Below, piece after piece: positions 6,111-16,252 of a stretch of 40,504 nt of DNA (its first letter is position 1; every line of letters starts with the position of its first letter). Source of the stretch: an uncultured Bacteroidota bacterium (GTDB taxonomy: Bacteria > Bacteroidota > Bacteroidia > Chitinophagales > LD1); NCBI GenBank assembly GCA_903919075.1, contig CAIXGR010000081.1:1-40504 (forward strand), read 5' to 3'. A program made the translations under genes and the position numbers. A model generated the notes under the pieces. That model was not told the origin of the DNA and made no database searches. It saw only the letters and a program-made list of their open reading frames with translations.

Positions 6111-8204
6111 ATGGCAAGCAACAAAAAAAAGGAAATTCTTTTAAGGGCCTACTTCGGGTTCATGTTCATTTGTATACTGGGTGTGTCCATTATCGGGCGC
6201 GCATTCTATATACAAAGTGTGCAGGGAGTTTACTATCGCAGCCTTGCCGATAGCCTTACCATTTTCCCTAAAAAAGTAATGGCCGAGCGAGGCAATATTT
6301 ATTCTGAGGATGGAAGATTATTAGCAACCACACTTCCAACCTTCGATATCAGAATTGATTTCAAAACAACATACACGCACCCCGAAGTTTTCAAAGAAAA
6401 TATCGACTCGCTGTCAATACTTCTTGCCGGTATGTTTAAAGACAAATCGAAAGAGCAATACAAGAATGAATTAATTACCGAGCGCCACAAAAAGAACCGG
6501 TATTATTTATTGAAGAGAAATATAAGCTTCAATCAATTAGCTGAAATGAAGCAGTGGCCAATGTTTCGCGAAGGCCAATACAAAAGCGGAATGCTGAGTA
6601 CACAGAACGACAAACGCTTAATGCCTTTCGGTTTACTGGCTAAAAGAACAATCGGCTTTACAAATACCGATGGAAGAAAAGTAGGCCTCGAAGGGCAATA
6701 CGACGAACCCTTACGCGGCGCACAAGGCGAAGTAATGGTACAAAAAATTGCCGGTGGTGTTACAATCCCTCTCGATTCCAAAGAAGGCATTGCACCGCAA
6801 ACCGGTAAAGATATTTACACCACTATTGATATCGAATTGCAAGACGTAGCCGAAGATGCTTTGTTCCGCTCATTACAACACCACCAGGCCGAGCACGGCT
6901 GCGTAGTTTTAATGGAAGTTAAAACCGGTAAAATAAAGGCCATCGCAAATCTTGGCCTAACAAAAGATTCATCGTACACCGAAAATTTCAACTACGCAGT
7001 AGGCGAAGCAACCGAGCCGGGCTCAACTTTCAAGTTAGCAACCGCCGCCTCTGTAATGGAAGATGGCCTTGCCAATAGTAACACTTTAATAGATGTAGGA
7101 AACGGCGAAGCAAAATTCTACAGTCTAACCATTAAAGACCACGAAGCACCTGAAACGCCAAAGCTAACCTTAAAACGTTCTATCGAAGTTTCCTCCAACG
7201 TTGCAATGGCAAAACTTGCTTTTCAAAGTTATTCTTCAGCACCCGAAAAATTTTATAAGCATTTAGAATCTTTCGGATTTACAAAACCAATCAATATCGA
7301 ATTACCCGGTGCCGGTAACCCCATTTTAGCCGATCCTAAAAAATGGTCCGGTGTGTCGGTGGCATACATCGCTCACGGTTACGAAATACAACTTACGCCA
7401 TTACATATCCTTCAATTTTATAACGCCATTGCCAACAACGGCGTAATGGTAAAGCCCTACATAGTTGATAAAGTAAAAGAGTACAACAAAACCGTTGACT
7501 CAACAAGAACTACAGTAGTAAACGAAAAAATATGCAGCGAGCAAACCGATAAAGAACTGCGCGCCATATTAGAAGGCGTTGTCGAAAACGGAACGGCCAT
7601 GAATCTTAAAACCGATTATTTGCACGTAGCTGGTAAAACCGGTACTGCAGTTATCGCACAGGGCAACCAGGGATATAAAAAGAGAATTTATCAAGCCTCA
7701 TTCTGCGGCTATTTCCCTGCCGAAAACCCTCAATACTCAATGATTGTAGTAATTAACTCACCGGGTACGAACGGTTATTACGGCAACGTAGTAGCAGGAA
7801 GTATTTTTAAAGAAGTAGCCGATAAAGTTTATTCGCTTTCGCTTGATATGCATCAGGCAGTCAATCACAATTTAACTGCAGAAAATAATATCCCCTCTAT
7901 TCAAAAAGCAAACGCCGGTGATTTGTCCAGTATATACAAATTTTTTGGTGTGAAAGTTAACGGCGCTGTTAGCGGATGGGCTACAGCTAATGTAAATGAT
8001 AAAGGAGTTTCATTAAGCGAAAATGAAATTGCCAATGGAGTAGTGCCCGATGTAACCGGTATGACCATGAAAGATGCCATCTACATGCTCGAATCTATGG
8101 GCATGAAAGTAAATATTTCAGGAATGGGTAGTGTTAGGCAACAAAGTATTGAACCGGGAACAAAAATTATTAAAGGAAACACAATAACCATTCAATTAAG
8201 TTGA
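6111..8204 (+). CDS. ftsI: Septal penicillin-binding protein (FtsI/PBP3-type transpeptidase) with PASTA domain
   Basis: Class B PBP that cross-links peptidoglycan at the septum together with FtsW. The N-terminal membrane anchor is at about residues 11-30 and the dimerisation domain follows (RGNIYSEDGRLLA near 60-72). Transpeptidase motifs are SxxK as GSTFK (304-308, Ser305 nucleophile), SSN (361-363) and KTG (509-511). A single C-terminal PASTA domain (about 643-697, GVVPDVTGMTMKDAI) is present, as in other Bacteroidota FtsI proteins. At 697 residues it is complete. murE follows after 29 bp, so it is in the same operon. Confidence 0.93.
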   Translation: MASNKKKEILLRAYFGFMFICILGVSIIGRAFYIQSVQGVYYRSLADSLTIFPKKVMAERGNIYSEDGRLLATTLPTFDIRIDFKTTYTHPEVFKENIDSLSILLAGMFKDKSKEQYKNELITERHKKNRYYLLKRNISFNQLAEMKQWPMFREGQYKSGMLSTQNDKRLMPFGLLAKRTIGFTNTDGRKVGLEGQYDEPLRGAQGEVMVQKIAGGVTIPLDSKEGIAPQTGKDIYTTIDIELQDVAEDALFRSLQHHQAEHGCVVLMEVKTGKIKAIANLGLTKDSSYTENFNYAVGEATEPGSTFKLATAASVMEDGLANSNTLIDVGNGEAKFYSLTIKDHEAPETPKLTLKRSIEVSSNVAMAKLAFQSYSSAPEKFYKHLESFGFTKPINIELPGAGNPILADPKKWSGVSVAYIAHGYEIQLTPLHILQFYNAIANNGVMVKPYIVDKVKEYNKTVDSTRTTVVNEKICSEQTDKELRAILEGVVENGTAMNLKTDYLHVAGKTGTAVIAQGNQGYKKRIYQASFCGYFPAENPQYSMIVVINSPGTNGYYGNVVAGSIFKEVADKVYSLSLDMHQAVNHNLTAENNIPSIQKANAGDLSSIYKFFGVKVNGAVSGWATANVNDKGVSLSENEIANGVVPDVTGMTMKDAIYMLESMGMKVNISGMGSVRQQSIEPGTKIIKGNTITIQLS

Positions 8205-8233
8205 AGAGTTTTTGAAGAAATTATAAATTGATA

Positions 8234-9700
8234 ATGGCAATATTGAAGGACATATTATACGGCGTAGCACTACAACAAGTAGTAGGTTCTACAGATGTGC
8301 AGATAAACCAGCTTCAACTGGACTCGCGCAAAGTAGCTACCGGTGATTGCTTCATTGCCGTTAAAGGTTCCGCTGTTGATGGCCATAATTTTATTGCTCA
8401 ATGTATTAATCAAGGTGCGCGCGTAATTATTTGTCAAAGCATGCCTTCAACAATTGATAAAAATGTAACATACATACAGGTTGAAAACAGCCACAAAGCC
8501 ACCGGTATTCTCGCTTCTAATTTTTACGGTAATCCTTCAGCTAAAATGAAAGTAGTTGGTGTTACTGGTACTAATGGCAAAACATCAACGGTTACTTTGT
8601 TATTTCGTTTGTTCAGGGCGTTGGGTAAAAATGTTGGCCTGCTTTCAACTGTACAAAATCAGGTGAACGATGAAATCATTTCATCAACACACACCACACC
8701 AGATGCTATTAGCTTAAATAAGTTGATGAAGCAAATGGCCGATGCCGGTTGCGAATATTGCTTCATGGAAGTAAGCTCTCACGCTATAGACCAACAGCGT
8801 ATTGAAGGATTAAAGTTTACCGGTGCCGTATTCACCAATATCACTCACGACCATCTCGATTATCACAAAACATTCGAAAATTATTTAAGAACCAAGAAAA
8901 GATTCTTCGATGAGCTTCCAGCAACAGCATTTGCATTAACCAATGCCGATGACAGGAATGGAAGTGTGATGATGCAGAACACAAAAGCGAAAAAACATAC
9001 TTACGCTCTCAAAACTCCTTCTGAATTCAAAACAAAAATAATTGAAAACGATGTTACCGGTTTAATGCTGGAGATGGATGGCATTGAAGTACACACAAGA
9101 TTAATAGGCGAGTTTAATGCTTACAATCTGACCGCAGTTTATGCTATTGCTCGTTTGCTTGAAACCGATAAAGAAGAATGTCTGAGAATTCTTTCAGCAC
9201 TTACCCCACCGGAGGGAAGATTCGACCAATTGATTTCTGAGAAAGGAAAAATTGTAGGCATTGTTGATTACGCACACACACCTGATGCGCTGAAAAATGT
9301 GCTGCAAACCATCAATGCTATCCGAGGTAACAATGAAACACTATTCACTGTAGTAGGTTGTGGCGGTGATAGAGATGCCGCGAAACGCCCGGTAATGGCT
9401 GAAATTGCATGTCGCCTTTCTGATAAAGTGGTGTTGACTTCAGATAATCCAAGAAGCGAAGAGCCGGGAGAGATTTTGAAACAAATGTATGAAGGCGTAC
9501 CGGTTACCGACAAAAGAAAAGTATTGACAATACCCGAAAGGAAAGAAGCCATTCGCGCAGCTTGCATGATGGCCGATAAAGGCGATATCATTTTGTTAGC
9601 AGGTAAAGGACACGAAAAGTATCAGGAAATAAAAGGGACGAAATATCCTTTCGATGATAAAAAAGTTTTGCAGGAAATGTTTGTTGAATTAGGAAAGTAA
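8234..9700 (+). CDS. murE: UDP-MurNAc-L-Ala-D-Glu--meso-2,6-diaminopimelate ligase MurE
   Basis: Cytoplasmic ATP-dependent ligase adding the third residue of the stem peptide. Using ATG at 8234 it has 488 residues; a TTG two codons earlier is less likely. The ATP loop GVTGTNGKTS is at residues 109-118, the HDHLDYH segment near 205-211, the C-terminal ligase motif VDYAHTPDA near 344-352 and GCGGDRDAAKRP near 375-386. DNPR at 404-407 is the specificity motif of enzymes that add meso-diaminopimelate, so Gram-negative-type A1gamma peptidoglycan is expected. It sits between ftsI and mraY. Confidence 0.95.
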   Translation: MAILKDILYGVALQQVVGSTDVQINQLQLDSRKVATGDCFIAVKGSAVDGHNFIAQCINQGARVIICQSMPSTIDKNVTYIQVENSHKATGILASNFYGNPSAKMKVVGVTGTNGKTSTVTLLFRLFRALGKNVGLLSTVQNQVNDEIISSTHTTPDAISLNKLMKQMADAGCEYCFMEVSSHAIDQQRIEGLKFTGAVFTNITHDHLDYHKTFENYLRTKKRFFDELPATAFALTNADDRNGSVMMQNTKAKKHTYALKTPSEFKTKIIENDVTGLMLEMDGIEVHTRLIGEFNAYNLTAVYAIARLLETDKEECLRILSALTPPEGRFDQLISEKGKIVGIVDYAHTPDALKNVLQTINAIRGNNETLFTVVGCGGDRDAAKRPVMAEIACRLSDKVVLTSDNPRSEEPGEILKQMYEGVPVTDKRKVLTIPERKEAIRAACMMADKGDIILLAGKGHEKYQEIKGTKYPFDDKKVLQEMFVELGK

Positions 9701-9715
9701 ATCAATAAGTAAGCA

Positions 9716-10969
9716 ATGTTATATTATTTGTTTAAATTTTTAAAAGAACATTACGACTTGCCGGGTGCGGGATTGTTTAACTACATCTCATTCCGTGCTG
9801 CTGCTGCCATTATAGTATCGTTGATTATTTCAGTAGTGTATGGTAGAGATATTATTGAATTGCTGCGCAGAAAACAAATTGGAGAAACAATTAGAGAGCT
9901 AGGTTTGGAAGGCGAAACTCAGAAAAAAGGAACGCCAACCATGGGTGGTTTAATTATTCTTGGTGCAATTATAGTTCCTACACTTCTTTTCGCGCGTCTC
10001 GAAAACGTGTATATTATTTTAATGCTCATCACTACGGTTTGGCTGGGTGCCATTGGTTTTGCAGATGATTATATCAAAGTATTCAAAAAAGATAAAAAAG
10101 GATTAGCCGGGACTTTTAAAATAATTGGACAGGTAGGTTTAGGAATAATTGTGGGCACAACACTTTATTTCAATAAAAATGTAATTACCAAAGAAGAAAT
10201 ATCGCCAAAGCAGGCTCACGAATACAGCGCCGATAGAGTAACCAAAGTTACCGACGACAACTTTAAGGTACATTATATGGTTTCTGAAAAGGCGCCAACC
10301 ACAACTATTCCGTTTATCAAAAATCACGAAATAGATTACTCAATAATATTATGTGCTTTTAATAAAAATTTATGTCAATACTCATGGCTGATTTTTATAC
10401 CGGTAGTTATTTTTATAATCACGGCAGTTTCAAATGGTGCCAATCTTACTGATGGCATCGATGGTTTAGCCACCGGTACGTCCGCTATTATCGGAGCTAC
10501 TCTGCTAGTGTTCGCGTACGTATCTGGTAATGTAATTTTTGCCAATTACCTTGATATTATGTACATCCCAAATGCCGGCGAGCTGGTTATTTTTTGCGCC
10601 GCCTTTGTAGGTGCTTGCGTTGGCTTCTTATGGTACAATGCTTACCCGGCACAGGTTTTTATGGGCGATACCGGTTCCTTGGCAATAGGCGGAATTGTTG
10701 CTACACTGGCTATAGCCGTTCGTAAGGAATTACTTATACCCGTTATGTGCGGAATTTTCGTTATAGAAAATTTATCGGTGGTAATGCAGGTTAGCTATTT
10801 CAAATATACCAGAAAAAAATATGGAGAAGGCAGGCGAATTTTTTTAATGAGCCCTCTGCATCATCATTACCAAAAATTGGGTATGCCCGAAGCGAAAATT
10901 GTAACACGCTTTTGGATTGTAGGAATTTTGCTGGCCGTGTTAACTATTGTAACACTTAAAATCCGGTAG
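9716..10969 (+). CDS. mraY: Phospho-MurNAc-pentapeptide transferase MraY
   Basis: Polytopic membrane enzyme that transfers phospho-MurNAc-pentapeptide from UDP to undecaprenyl phosphate, making lipid I. Catalytic and binding motifs are seen: KGTPTMGG (71-78), DD in FADDYIKV (Asp117, Asp118), [10 protein letters not shown] (243-252), GDTGS (317-321) and the triple His of [11 protein letters not shown] (His382-384). At 417 residues it is longer than the roughly 360 of E. coli MraY. The extra sequence lies at about residues 155-222 between membrane helices, a charged polar loop of the kind found in Bacteroidota homologues. Gap of 15 bp to murE and 21 bp to murD. Confidence 0.95.
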   Translation: MLYYLFKFLKEHYDLPGAGLFNYISFRAAAAIIVSLIISVVYGRDIIELLRRKQIGETIRELGLEGETQKKGTPTMGGLIILGAIIVPTLLFARLENVYIILMLITTVWLGAIGFADDYIKVFKKDKKGLAGTFKIIGQVGLGIIVGTTLYFNKNVITKEEISPKQAHEYSADRVTKVTDDNFKVHYMVSEKAPTTTIPFIKNHEIDYSIILCAFNKNLCQYSWLIFIPVVIFIITAVSNGANLTDGIDGLATGTSAIIGATLLVFAYVSGNVIFANYLDIMYIPNAGELVIFCAAFVGACVGFLWYNAYPAQVFMGDTGSLAIGGIVATLAIAVRKELLIPVMCGIFVIENLSVVMQVSYFKYTRKKYGEGRRIFLMSPLHHHYQKLGMPEAKIVTRFWIVGILLAVLTIVTLKIR

Positions 10970-10990
10970 TAAGAAATTAGTAGAAACAAG

Positions 10991-12328
10991 ATGAAAAAGA
11001 GATTAGTCATACTCGGTGCGGGCGAAAGCGGTTTTGGTGCGGCAGTACTAGGACAGAAGCAGGGCTATGACGTCTTTGTAAGTGACGGAGGCAAAATAAA
11101 AGACAATTACAAAAAACTACTAAACGATTGGAAAGTAAAATTTGAAGAAGGGAAACACACCGTTGACGAAATTCTGAATGCTGATTTAGTAATGAAAAGT
11201 CCCGGCATACCCGAAAAAGCCGAGATGGTGAAAAAGATAAGAGCAAAGAATATAAAAGTGGTAAGCGAAATTGAATTTGCATCATGGTATACCAAAGCAA
11301 AGATTATTGGCATCACCGGTGCCAATGGTAAAACTACCACTACTGCTCTTACTTATCATATTTTAAAAAATAGTGGATTGAATGTGGGGCTAGGAGGAAA
11401 TATAGGTAAGAGTTTCGCTTTCCAGGTGGCTACCGAAAATTTCGATTACTATGTTTTAGAAATTTCAAGCTTTCAGTTAGATGATATTGAAACCTTCAAG
11501 CCAAATGCAGCGGTGTTAACCAATATTACACCCGATCATTTAGACCGGTACGATTATAAGTTAGAAAACTATGTGGCTTCAAAATTCAGCATTACTGAAA
11601 ATCAGGATGAGAACGATTATTTCATTTATTGCGCCGATGATGAAATAACCATGCAGAATATAGATAAGTATAAAACCAAGGCGCAAAAAATACCTTTCAG
11701 CTATGATAAAGAATTTGCTGAGGGTGGGTTTGTGAAAGACGAAAACATCATTATTAACCATAAACAAAACCAATTCACCATGTCAATTCAGGAACTAGGA
11801 TTGCGAGGACGTCACAACGTCTACAACTCATTAGCAGCTGGGATAGTAGCTAATGTTTACGGTCTGCGTAAAGATCAGATCAAAGAAAGTCTTTCAGATT
11901 TCAAATCACTGGAGCACCGGTTAGAAACCGTAACCAAAGTGAGAGGGATTGAATTTGTAAATGATTCGAAGGCTACCAACGTTAACAGTACATGGTATGC
12001 ACTCGAAACCATGAGCAAACCAGTTATTTGGATTGCCGGCGGTATCGACAAGGGTAATGATTACTCTGTGCTTGATTCAATGGTGAAAAGCAAAGTGCGC
12101 GCCATGATTTGCCTTGGGCTTGATAACAACAAACTTCATTCCGCTTTCGGAAGAAAAGTTGATGTTATTGTAAACTGCACTAATATGAATGACGCGGTTA
12201 GAATGGCTTACGGCTTAGGAAATCCTGGCGATGTAGTATTGCTTTCTCCATCATGCGCTTCGTTCGATTTGTTTGAAAACTACGAAGACAGAGGACGTAA
12301 ATTTAAAGAGGCAGTGGTTCAGTTGTAA
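10991..12328 (+). CDS. murD: UDP-N-acetylmuramoyl-L-alanine--D-glutamate ligase MurD
   Basis: Cytoplasmic ligase adding D-Glu to UDP-MurNAc-L-Ala. It has three Mur-ligase domains: an N-terminal Rossmann-like UDP-binding domain (LGAGESGFG at residues 8-16), a central ATPase domain with GITGANGKTTTT (107-118) and TPDHLDRYD, and a C-terminal domain with LEHRLETV, NDSKATN and SPSCASFDLF. The last two are characteristic of MurD rather than other Mur ligases. The length of 445 residues is normal. It acts after MurC and before MurE. Confidence 0.95.
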   Translation: MKKRLVILGAGESGFGAAVLGQKQGYDVFVSDGGKIKDNYKKLLNDWKVKFEEGKHTVDEILNADLVMKSPGIPEKAEMVKKIRAKNIKVVSEIEFASWYTKAKIIGITGANGKTTTTALTYHILKNSGLNVGLGGNIGKSFAFQVATENFDYYVLEISSFQLDDIETFKPNAAVLTNITPDHLDRYDYKLENYVASKFSITENQDENDYFIYCADDEITMQNIDKYKTKAQKIPFSYDKEFAEGGFVKDENIIINHKQNQFTMSIQELGLRGRHNVYNSLAAGIVANVYGLRKDQIKESLSDFKSLEHRLETVTKVRGIEFVNDSKATNVNSTWYALETMSKPVIWIAGGIDKGNDYSVLDSMVKSKVRAMICLGLDNNKLHSAFGRKVDVIVNCTNMNDAVRMAYGLGNPGDVVLLSPSCASFDLFENYEDRGRKFKEAVVQL

Positions 12329-12372
12329 ATGCAAATTTTCGATTAAGAAACAAGGATGAAGAATATATACTA

Positions 12373-13557
12373 ATGAAACTATCGGTTAACAAAGTATTCA
12401 CTTACCTACAGGGCGATAAAATGATATGGCTTACAGTCATGCTATTGTTCCTTGTTTCTATGTTGGCGGTATATAGCAGCACCAGCACACTCGCATACAA
12501 AATGCAAGTAGGCAGCGAAAAATATTTAATGAAACAAATCGCAATGGCTGTTGCAGGTATAATGCTAATGTTTTTTACGCACCTCATTGATTATAAATAT
12601 TACTCACGTATTGCGCAGCTACTATGGTTGATAAGTATTCCGCTGCTCATTTATACAATGATTTTTGGTTCGCGGATTAATGATGCCAGCCGGTGGATAA
12701 CGCTACCGGTAGTTGGTTTAACCTTTCAAACTTCCGATTTGGCAAAGCTCGCCCTGATCATGTTCCTGGCGCGGCAGCTGTCAATAAAACAAGACCAAAT
12801 CACAGATTTTAAAGAAGCTTTTCTACCAATTTTATTGCCCATTGTATTAACCACAATTTTAATTGCACCGGAGAATCTTTCTACGGCGCTCTTATTATTT
12901 TGCACTTCAGTTTTTGTAATGTTCCTGGGCAGAATTGCCATGAAACATATTTTGATGTTATCGGGTTTAGGTATTGTAGCCCTTTCAATATTCATTTTAT
13001 TATTGTTTGTAGTTCCTGAAACTACTTTGAAACATGTATCCCGTGCACCTACATGGAAACACCGTATCGAAAATTTTGCACATGGTATAAGAGGAGATAA
13101 AGAAGATGCCGACGAAGACTTCCAAATGCAGCAGGCAAAAATTGCCATTGCAAAAGGTGGAATATTTAAAATAAACCCCGGTGGAAGTGAACAGAAAAAT
13201 TTTCTCCCCCATCCTTATTCTGATTTTATTTACGCCATTGTTATTGAAGAATATGGATTACTAGGTGGAGCGTTATTAGTAGGATTATATCTTTTCTTTT
13301 TATACCGGTGTATTCGTATAGTTATTAAATCTCCTAAAGCCTTTGGCGCATTATTAGCAGTTGGTTTGGGCACGGCCCTTGTTATACAGGCCATGATAAA
13401 TATGGCGGTAGCGGTTAATTTAATGCCGGTTACCGGCGTTACCCTGCCGTTAGTAAGTATGGGCGGTAGCTCAGTAATTTTCACATCCATAGCATTCGGA
13501 ATTATTTTAAGTGTTAGTAGAAATATAGAAGAAGAAGAAAACGCTGCACTGGCATGA
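12373..13557 (+). CDS. ftsW: Peptidoglycan glycosyltransferase FtsW (SEDS family)
   Basis: Polytopic SEDS-family polymerase that makes septal glycan strands from lipid II as partner of FtsI. Family features include ASRWITLPVVGLTFQTSDLAK near residues 100-120 (quoted in part: RWITLP, QTSDLAK), APENLSTALL, the PHPYSDFIYAIVIEEYG stretch and the C-terminal LPLVSMGGSS. At 394 residues with about ten membrane helices it is typical. The position between murD and murG, and the 4-bp ATGA overlap with murG (13554-13557), indicate translational coupling. RodA is the alternative SEDS identity but context favours FtsW. Confidence 0.93.
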   Translation: MKLSVNKVFTYLQGDKMIWLTVMLLFLVSMLAVYSSTSTLAYKMQVGSEKYLMKQIAMAVAGIMLMFFTHLIDYKYYSRIAQLLWLISIPLLIYTMIFGSRINDASRWITLPVVGLTFQTSDLAKLALIMFLARQLSIKQDQITDFKEAFLPILLPIVLTTILIAPENLSTALLLFCTSVFVMFLGRIAMKHILMLSGLGIVALSIFILLLFVVPETTLKHVSRAPTWKHRIENFAHGIRGDKEDADEDFQMQQAKIAIAKGGIFKINPGGSEQKNFLPHPYSDFIYAIVIEEYGLLGGALLVGLYLFFLYRCIRIVIKSPKAFGALLAVGLGTALVIQAMINMAVAVNLMPVTGVTLPLVSMGGSSVIFTSIAFGIILSVSRNIEEEENAALA

Positions 13558-14651
13558 GCGAACTAAGAGTAATAATAAGCGGAGGTGGTTCCGGTGGACA
13601 TATTTTCCCGGCCGTAGCTATTGCCAATGCTCTCAAAAAGAGAAATCCTGAAACCAAAATTTTATTCGTTGGGGCAAATGGCCGCATGGAAATGGAAAAA
13701 GTACCACAAGCTGGCTACGATATTAAAGGACTAAATATTGCAGGCTATCAGCGCGCATCAATAGTTAAAAATATTGCCCTGCCATTTAAACTTATAGATA
13801 GTCTGTTCAGCGCATATAAAATAGTAAAGCAATTTCGCCCTGATGTGGCAATAGGTGTAGGCGGATATGCAAGCGGGCCACTATTGCGCGCCGCAAGTTT
13901 TGCAGGCGTTTCCACAGTAATACAAGAACAAAACTCTTTCGCAGGCATTACCAATAAATTATTGGCGAAGAGCGCAAAAGTAATTTGCACCGCTTATGAA
14001 GGAATGGAAAAAGTTTTCCCAAAAGAGAAAATTATATTAACCGGTAATCCCGTTCGTGCTGAAATATTAAACCCTAATGTAAATAGAAGCGAAGCGATAA
14101 AATATTTTGGTTTAGATGAAAACAAGAAAACTATTTTTATTACCGGTGGTAGCTTAGGCGCACGCACTTTAAATCAAAGTGTAGAAGCCGCGGTAGAAAG
14201 AATAAAAAATTCAGGTGCACAAATAATATGGCAAACCGGTAAAATATATTTCGAAGACTGTAAAGTTGTTGCAAAAGGCGTTTCAAACTTAAAAGCCATA
14301 CAGTTTGTCGACCGCATGGATTATGCTTATGCCTGTGCCGATGTAATTATATCAAGGGCCGGTGCGCTTTCAATTTCCGAATTGCAACTGATAGGCAAGC
14401 CTGTTATTTTGGTGCCCTCGCCTAATGTTACTGAGAATCACCAGATGCATAACGCCATGGCTTTGGTAAATCAAAAAGCGGCCCTTATGATTGAGGACAG
14501 TGAGGCCAAATTAAATTTAATAGGCGCAGCACTTGATTTGCTCAATAATGAAGAAATACGAAAGCAACTAAGCACCAACATTAAAAAAATGGGCATTGCC
14601 GATGGTGCCGAAAGAATTGTTGATGAAATATTAAAAGTTATAAAACGATAA
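13554..14651 (+). CDS. murG: Undecaprenyldiphospho-muramoylpentapeptide beta-N-acetylglucosaminyltransferase MurG
   Basis: Membrane-associated GT-B glycosyltransferase that adds GlcNAc from UDP-GlcNAc to lipid I, giving lipid II. The N-terminal glycine loop GGGSGGHIFPA is at residues 10-20; VGVGGYASGP, the donor-site loop TGGSLGARTLNQ, and the SRAGALSISEL segment follow in the family order. The length of 365 residues is normal. The start overlaps the ftsW stop by four bases and murC starts directly after the stop, so translation of ftsW, murG and murC is probably coupled. Confidence 0.95.
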   Translation: MSELRVIISGGGSGGHIFPAVAIANALKKRNPETKILFVGANGRMEMEKVPQAGYDIKGLNIAGYQRASIVKNIALPFKLIDSLFSAYKIVKQFRPDVAIGVGGYASGPLLRAASFAGVSTVIQEQNSFAGITNKLLAKSAKVICTAYEGMEKVFPKEKIILTGNPVRAEILNPNVNRSEAIKYFGLDENKKTIFITGGSLGARTLNQSVEAAVERIKNSGAQIIWQTGKIYFEDCKVVAKGVSNLKAIQFVDRMDYAYACADVIISRAGALSISELQLIGKPVILVPSPNVTENHQMHNAMALVNQKAALMIEDSEAKLNLIGAALDLLNNEEIRKQLSTNIKKMGIADGAERIVDEILKVIKR

Positions 14652-16016
14652 ATGAAAGCACTAAAAGAAATTAAGAAGGTTTACTTTCTCGGAATAGGAG
14701 GAATTGGAATGAGCGCGCTGGCACGTTATTTTAAATGGCAAGGGGCCGAAGTAAGCGGGTACGATAAAACCCAAACCCACCTAACCGGTGAATTAGAGAA
14801 AGAAGGCATTCAGGTAATTTTTGAAGATAATGTTGATTTGATGCCTAAAGATGTTGACCTCGTTATCTACACACCGGCTATCCCAAAAGAACATAAAGGC
14901 TTGAATTATTATAAGACTAATAATTTCGAATTAAAAAAACGTTCAGAAGTTCTCGGCCTTATTTCTGCCGATAAATTCACTATTGCAGTTGCCGGTTCGC
15001 ATGGTAAAACCACCGTAAGCTCAATGATTGCGCACATACTTACACAATCAGGCTTCGGATGCACAGCATTTTTAGGTGGTATTCCAATCAATTATAATTC
15101 GAATTTTTTGCCCGGCCAGAATGATGTAGTAGTAGTTGAAGCCGATGAATTCGACCGTTCATTCCACCGGTTAAGCCCTGATATGGGAGTAATTACCGCT
15201 GTTGATACCGACCATTTAGATATCTACGGAAGCAAAGAAGCTATCGATGAAGCGTTCATTGAATTTGCCAATAGAATTTCCGAAGAAGGTTTTTTAGCCA
15301 TTAAATCTGGTCAGAGCATTGAAGATAATCTACCGGTGTTGGATAAAGCATTCTATTCTTTAAATGATAATAATGCCGATGTTTTTTGCAGCAACTATTG
15401 GTTGCTCGATGGGGGTTACCGGTTCGACATAAGTTATTATGGCAAAAAAATAAGTGGCTTTAAACTTAACCTTGGCGGGTTTCATAATGTTGAAAATGCA
15501 ATTGCAGCAATATGCATCGCCAAAGAGTTAAAAATAACCGATGAACTTATAAAAGAAGCCCTTGCTTCGTTTAAAGGAATTAGAAGAAGATTCGAAACAC
15601 TTGTAAAAAACGATAAAGTAGTTTTTATTGACGACTACGCTCATCACCCCGAAGAAATTCGCGTGTTCCTGGAGTCGGTAAAAGAATTGTATCCGAGTAA
15701 AAAAATAACAGCAGTATTTCAGCCTCATCTTTATTCCAGAACCAAAGATTTGGCAAAAGAATTCGCCAACAATTTGAGTATTGTCGATGAAGTAATCTTG
15801 CTTGACATTTATCCCGCCCGCGAGCAGCCTATTGAAGGAGTAACCTCAGATTTAATATATAATCAGCTTACCAGTAACGAAAGGGCCTTAATTAACAAAG
15901 ATGAACTGGTGGAAACTATTCGAAATAAAAAAGACATTGAAGTTCTGGTTACAATAGGCGCCGGTGATATTGATAAATATCTTGCAGAGATTAAAGATAT
16001 TCTCAGCCAGCGGTAG
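14652..16016 (+). CDS. murC: UDP-N-acetylmuramate--L-alanine ligase MurC
   Basis: First Mur ligase, adding L-Ala to UDP-MurNAc. It has the UDP-binding GIGGIGMSALA motif at residues 14-24, the ATP loop VAGSHGKTTVSSM at about 113-125, DTDHLDIYG, the C-terminal FIDDYAHHPEEI and FQPHLYSRT, all typical of MurC. At 454 residues it is full length. The start ATG abuts the murG stop codon. It is the last gene before a 236-bp gap holding a family A repeat, after which ftsQ begins; murB and ddl, which adjoin murC in some phyla, are not here. Confidence 0.95.
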   Translation: MKALKEIKKVYFLGIGGIGMSALARYFKWQGAEVSGYDKTQTHLTGELEKEGIQVIFEDNVDLMPKDVDLVIYTPAIPKEHKGLNYYKTNNFELKKRSEVLGLISADKFTIAVAGSHGKTTVSSMIAHILTQSGFGCTAFLGGIPINYNSNFLPGQNDVVVVEADEFDRSFHRLSPDMGVITAVDTDHLDIYGSKEAIDEAFIEFANRISEEGFLAIKSGQSIEDNLPVLDKAFYSLNDNNADVFCSNYWLLDGGYRFDISYYGKKISGFKLNLGGFHNVENAIAAICIAKELKITDELIKEALASFKGIRRRFETLVKNDKVVFIDDYAHHPEEIRVFLESVKELYPSKKITAVFQPHLYSRTKDLAKEFANNLSIVDEVILLDIYPAREQPIEGVTSDLIYNQLTSNERALINKDELVETIRNKKDIEVLVTIGAGDIDKYLAEIKDILSQR

Positions 16017-16050
16017 ATTTAAATTAAACCTGTTCGATAATTTTAGAGCG

Positions 16051-16101
16051 TTTTTTTGCAGTGGAGCCGGTTCTCCCTTTAGGGAGTTAGAGGGTGCGCG
16101 G
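16051..16101 (+). repeat. Intergenic hairpin repeat, family A copy 3
   Basis: T-run with GCAG, then CTCCCTTTAGGGAG and TTAGAGGGTGC, matching the copy at 3784-3835 almost base for base over the core. It sits in the 236-bp murC-ftsQ gap (16017-16252), the largest break inside the dcw cluster. Apart from this element the gap shows only AT-rich sequence. Small reading frames crossing it are translations of the repeat. Confidence 0.65.
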
Positions 16102-16252
16102 GGCGGCTGTAATTTCCCCCTGTCTTTTGTGCTATTCACTCTGGCATTATCCACAATTTCTGTCAATAATTAAGCGTTGTAATTACAATAAAGAATCGGA
16201 CTTTTGGGCGGACACTAACATATATCCATTCACTATATAAGGATTTTCAAAA

